7,182 bases of DNA from Deltaproteobacteria bacterium (GTDB taxonomy: Bacteria > Desulfobacterota > Desulfarculia > Adiutricales > Adiutricaceae). The stretch covers positions 1 to 7,182 of the forward strand of contig JAITJP010000101.1 in the NCBI GenBank assembly GCA_031278835.1. Reading direction: 5' to 3'. Of the stretch, positions 6,801 through 7,182 are shown one piece after another. The translations under genes were made by a program, and so were the position numbers. The stretch's first letter is position 1; every line of letters begins with the position of its first letter. The notes under the pieces were generated by a model, which made no database searches, was not told the origin of the DNA, and was given only the letters and a program-made list of their open reading frames with translations.

Positions 6801-6866
6801 GATGGTTATGACCACCATAATGACTATGCCAACGATTATTGAAAAAATTTTTAAACGGAAGGTCAT
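3846..6866 (-). CDS. Membrane hybrid sensor histidine kinase (Cache-HisKA-HATPase-REC-HPt)
   Basis: A 1006-residue sensor kinase. It has an uncleaved N-terminal membrane anchor (about 8-30), a periplasmic region of about 245 residues that looks like a double Cache sensor (segments ISVIARSG at 96-103 and IFILDREGTVIA at 182-193), and a second membrane helix (about 277-299). A short coiled linker leads to HisKA with His336 (SHEMRTPLNA). The ATPase has N454 in the N box, DTGIGI (485-490) and GTGLGL (515-520). The receiver (about 592-710) has Asp597/Asp598, phosphoacceptor Asp643, Thr676 and Lys698. A charged linker rich in Gly, Pro, Ser and Lys (about 720-800) precedes an HPt domain with His859 (HGVKSS). 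A further helical tail (about 925-992) follows. All residues needed for a phosphorelay are intact. Cache domains usually bind small extracellular ligands; this one is unknown. Start: ATG at 6866 with AAGGGGG about 4 nt upstream, rather close. The HD-GYP regulator downstream is the probable target. Confidence 0.96.
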   Translation of the reverse strand: MTFRLKIFSIIVGIVIMVVITIIGTSLYFIRTGIEQTVMGNLNVIKDIADHYVSSEINLLVTRANAIVNRLKAAPLENWQRILRDETSKNIDFKAISVIARSGMVVAGYGYPQAGPDLLFGDYSRRSFNGESLITTTRQDPTGELVFYILVPVSNMIMSVTISGWYFSNLLDDYQLWKSGSIFILDREGTVIANNRRYYVGNRYNPLWDPGQSDALLSTQAFARRMLKYPSGSGRYTLEGQERLVVFTHLSSEQVGWVLGVSSPLAESPAAQVDRGMLIMTILFVSLGALLAFWASGILDKQFKTIEYQYAKVAELSAEAKTASEAKTTFLANMSHEMRTPLNAIIGFSELIIHGHTEEDELEDSLQKIHSAGLILLGIVNDILDITKIEAGKFDLIPVDYDLASLINDTVTVNLIRITDKPIEFGLELDSKLPSRLFGDELRIKQLINNLLSNAFKYTMEGNVDLSVTGKRDGSDFFLTVTVKDTGIGIKPEDLNKLFSEYSQLDTKSNRKIEGTGLGLAITRRLVDMMDGTIKVESQYGYGSTFSITIKQKFVTEVPIGKNVADNLENFELRQSRTLSNDMSITALPYARVLVVDDVKANLDVARGMLKPYGMQIDCATSGQAAIDLLSDQKVLYDAVFMDHMMPGMDGIEATHRIRETIGTDYARNIPIIALTANAIVGNEKMFLENGFQAFLTKPIEMKRMDLVLRQYVRNKDKEAAYLAKLEAEEAEVNEIVSSAMSVSNKEFEAQTKAAQGASPKGPPLKGEAPKVSGSNEAAQNDSKGANGSDNGQQTPKDEVETLATLHGLDVKEGLKRFSGDKEIYLEVIRSYAQSVQELMDQLTEPNYEDLQNYIISIHGVKSSSYGICAKEVGQLAENLEHKAAAGDLEYVKNYNPLFLTAVTGLTQALEEILTRNEAQESKPVKDLPDPEILQKLKEACASYDMDGVDQAIEELESFSYSVDPHIAHWLRERVDHMEFQEILDRLEGAYPINDQQKDTVQESLN

Positions 6867-6884
6867 GGCTCCCCCTTGAGGTCT

Positions 6885-6903
6885 CTCCCTAACTTATAGG
6901 GAG
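6885..6903 (-). promoter_or_regulatory. Dyad CTCCCT-N7-AGGGAG over a TATAAG -10 candidate of the kinase gene
   Basis: Perfect 6-bp arms (6885-6890 and 6898-6903) flank AACTTAT. On the minus strand the central TATAAG (6898-6893) matches 5 of 6 bases of a -10 box and would give a leader of roughly 20 nt ending in the purine-rich ribosome site at 6869-6877. No good -35 box lies 16-18 nt upstream, so the promoter may need an activator. The dyad is a candidate operator. Confidence 0.35.
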
Positions 6904-6921
6904 TACGTAAATACCAGCCGC

Positions 6922-6993
6922 GGGATTATCGCAAATCTTAATCGCGTAATTTTACCGCCACCTTTTGGCGCCTAATCCACCTGGGGATTATCG
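6922..6993. repeat. Two direct copies of GGGATTATCG, 62 bp apart
   Basis: Exact 10-mers at 6922-6931 and 6984-6993 share a similar A/T-rich flank on the right (GCAAATCTTA and TAAGATTTTC). On the minus strand they read CGATAATCCC, both upstream of the kinase start. They could be paired regulator sites. A 62-bp spacing is close to six helical turns, which is suggestive only. Confidence 0.35.
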
Positions 6994-7012
6994 TAAGATT
7001 TTCATAGCTTTT

Positions 7013-7024
7013 CTTGGCGCCAAG
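7013..7024. repeat. 12-bp perfect palindrome CTTGGCGCCAAG
   Basis: The 12 bases equal their own reverse complement. The core TTGGCGCC also occurs at 6965-6972, 49 bp to the left. The element lies about 30 bases before the rightward -10 candidate at 7053-7061, so it could be an operator for that promoter. It resembles no regulator site that I can name with confidence. Confidence 0.4.
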
Positions 7025-7052
7025 CTTTTTGCCGTCCAGTCCGGTTAGGGAA

Positions 7053-7061
7053 TGGTATAAT
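7053..7061 (+). promoter_or_regulatory. Extended -10 promoter candidate TGGTATAAT
   Basis: A consensus TATAAT (7056-7061) is preceded by TG at the extended -10 position. The best -35-like box, TTGCCG (7029-7034), is 21 nt away, which is too far, but extended -10 promoters can work without one. Transcription would start near 7068 and run rightward into the 35-bp repeats and out of the window, divergently from the sensor kinase. Confidence 0.4.
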
Positions 7062-7095
7062 TTCCTGGCGGTTAAGCGAGATTTATCCTCGCGTC

Positions 7096-7182
7096 AATCT
7101 AGTCTAGGGGTTTGGTTAATTAACAAATCAGTCTGGCCTTAAACAGTAATCTAGTCTAGGGGTATGGTTAATTAACAAATCA
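7096..7182. repeat. Two 35-bp direct repeats, one mismatch, 17-nt spacer, at the window edge
   Basis: Copies at 7096-7130 and 7148-7182 match at 34 of 35 bases (TTT versus TAT in the middle). Each holds CTAGTCTAG followed by GGGG and then the perfect palindrome GTTAATTAAC, and ends in AAATCA. The period is 52 bp. The second copy ends exactly at the last base, so an array may continue outside. A weak third relative (TTAGGGAATGGTATAAT, about 7045-7061) may lie to the left. The 17-nt spacer is too short for an ordinary CRISPR array. An iteron, recombination site, dispersed intergenic repeat or regulator-binding array are the main options. Confidence 0.75.

Larger units (their letters stand above)
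6867..7182. other. Non-coding region upstream of the sensor kinase
   Basis: No gene is seen in these 316 bases up to the window edge. They hold the likely kinase promoter region with a dyad (6885-6903), two copies of a 10-mer (6922-6993), a 12-bp palindrome (7013-7024), a rightward extended -10 site (7053-7061) and a pair of 35-bp repeats ending at the last base. Whatever gene lies to the right is outside the window. Confidence 0.6.

Noticed and set aside
7096..7182. Start of a CRISPR array
   Set aside because: The gap between repeats is only 17 nt, no cas gene is in the window, and only two copies are visible.

Overview
The window carries three complete protein genes, all on the minus strand, separated by long AT-rich spacers full of short inverted repeats. 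Codon use favours GCC/GGC, so the tetramer GGCC is everywhere, while the spacers hold long A and T runs. The protein types and the sensor's architecture fit an anaerobic or gut-associated Gram-negative bacterium, perhaps of Desulfobacterota type. That placement is inferred from general resemblance only.

Reading in the direction of transcription (right to left): a spacer (6867-7182) holds two near-identical 35-bp repeats at the very end of the window, a possible rightward extended -10 promoter, and several dyads. It leads into a 1006-residue hybrid sensor kinase (3846-6866) with a two-part Cache-like periplasmic sensor, HisKA, HATPase, receiver and HPt domains. After 211 bases comes a 359-residue response regulator with an HD-GYP domain (2555-3634). 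The two genes look like one signalling pathway. The expected phosphate route is His336 to Asp643 to His859 within the kinase, then Asp55 of the regulator, whose output would be cyclic di-GMP hydrolysis. The regulator also has a plausible promoter of its own.

Next is a 942-base non-coding stretch (1613-2554). It holds a perfect 29-nt tandem duplication, two strong GC hairpins, a candidate terminator, a TTGACA promoter-like site and a second candidate terminator. Together the last two could bound a small RNA of about 245 nt or form a regulated leader for the next gene.

The last gene (374-1612) is a four-carbon acid sugar kinase-like protein (DUF1537 family) that stands alone, with unusual residues at family motifs. 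A clear intrinsic terminator at 111-144 ends the leftward transcription unit. I see no tRNA, rRNA, CRISPR array or transposase. No wholly new system is evident. The points most worth checking are the edge repeats, the structured spacer and the divergent sugar-acid kinase.
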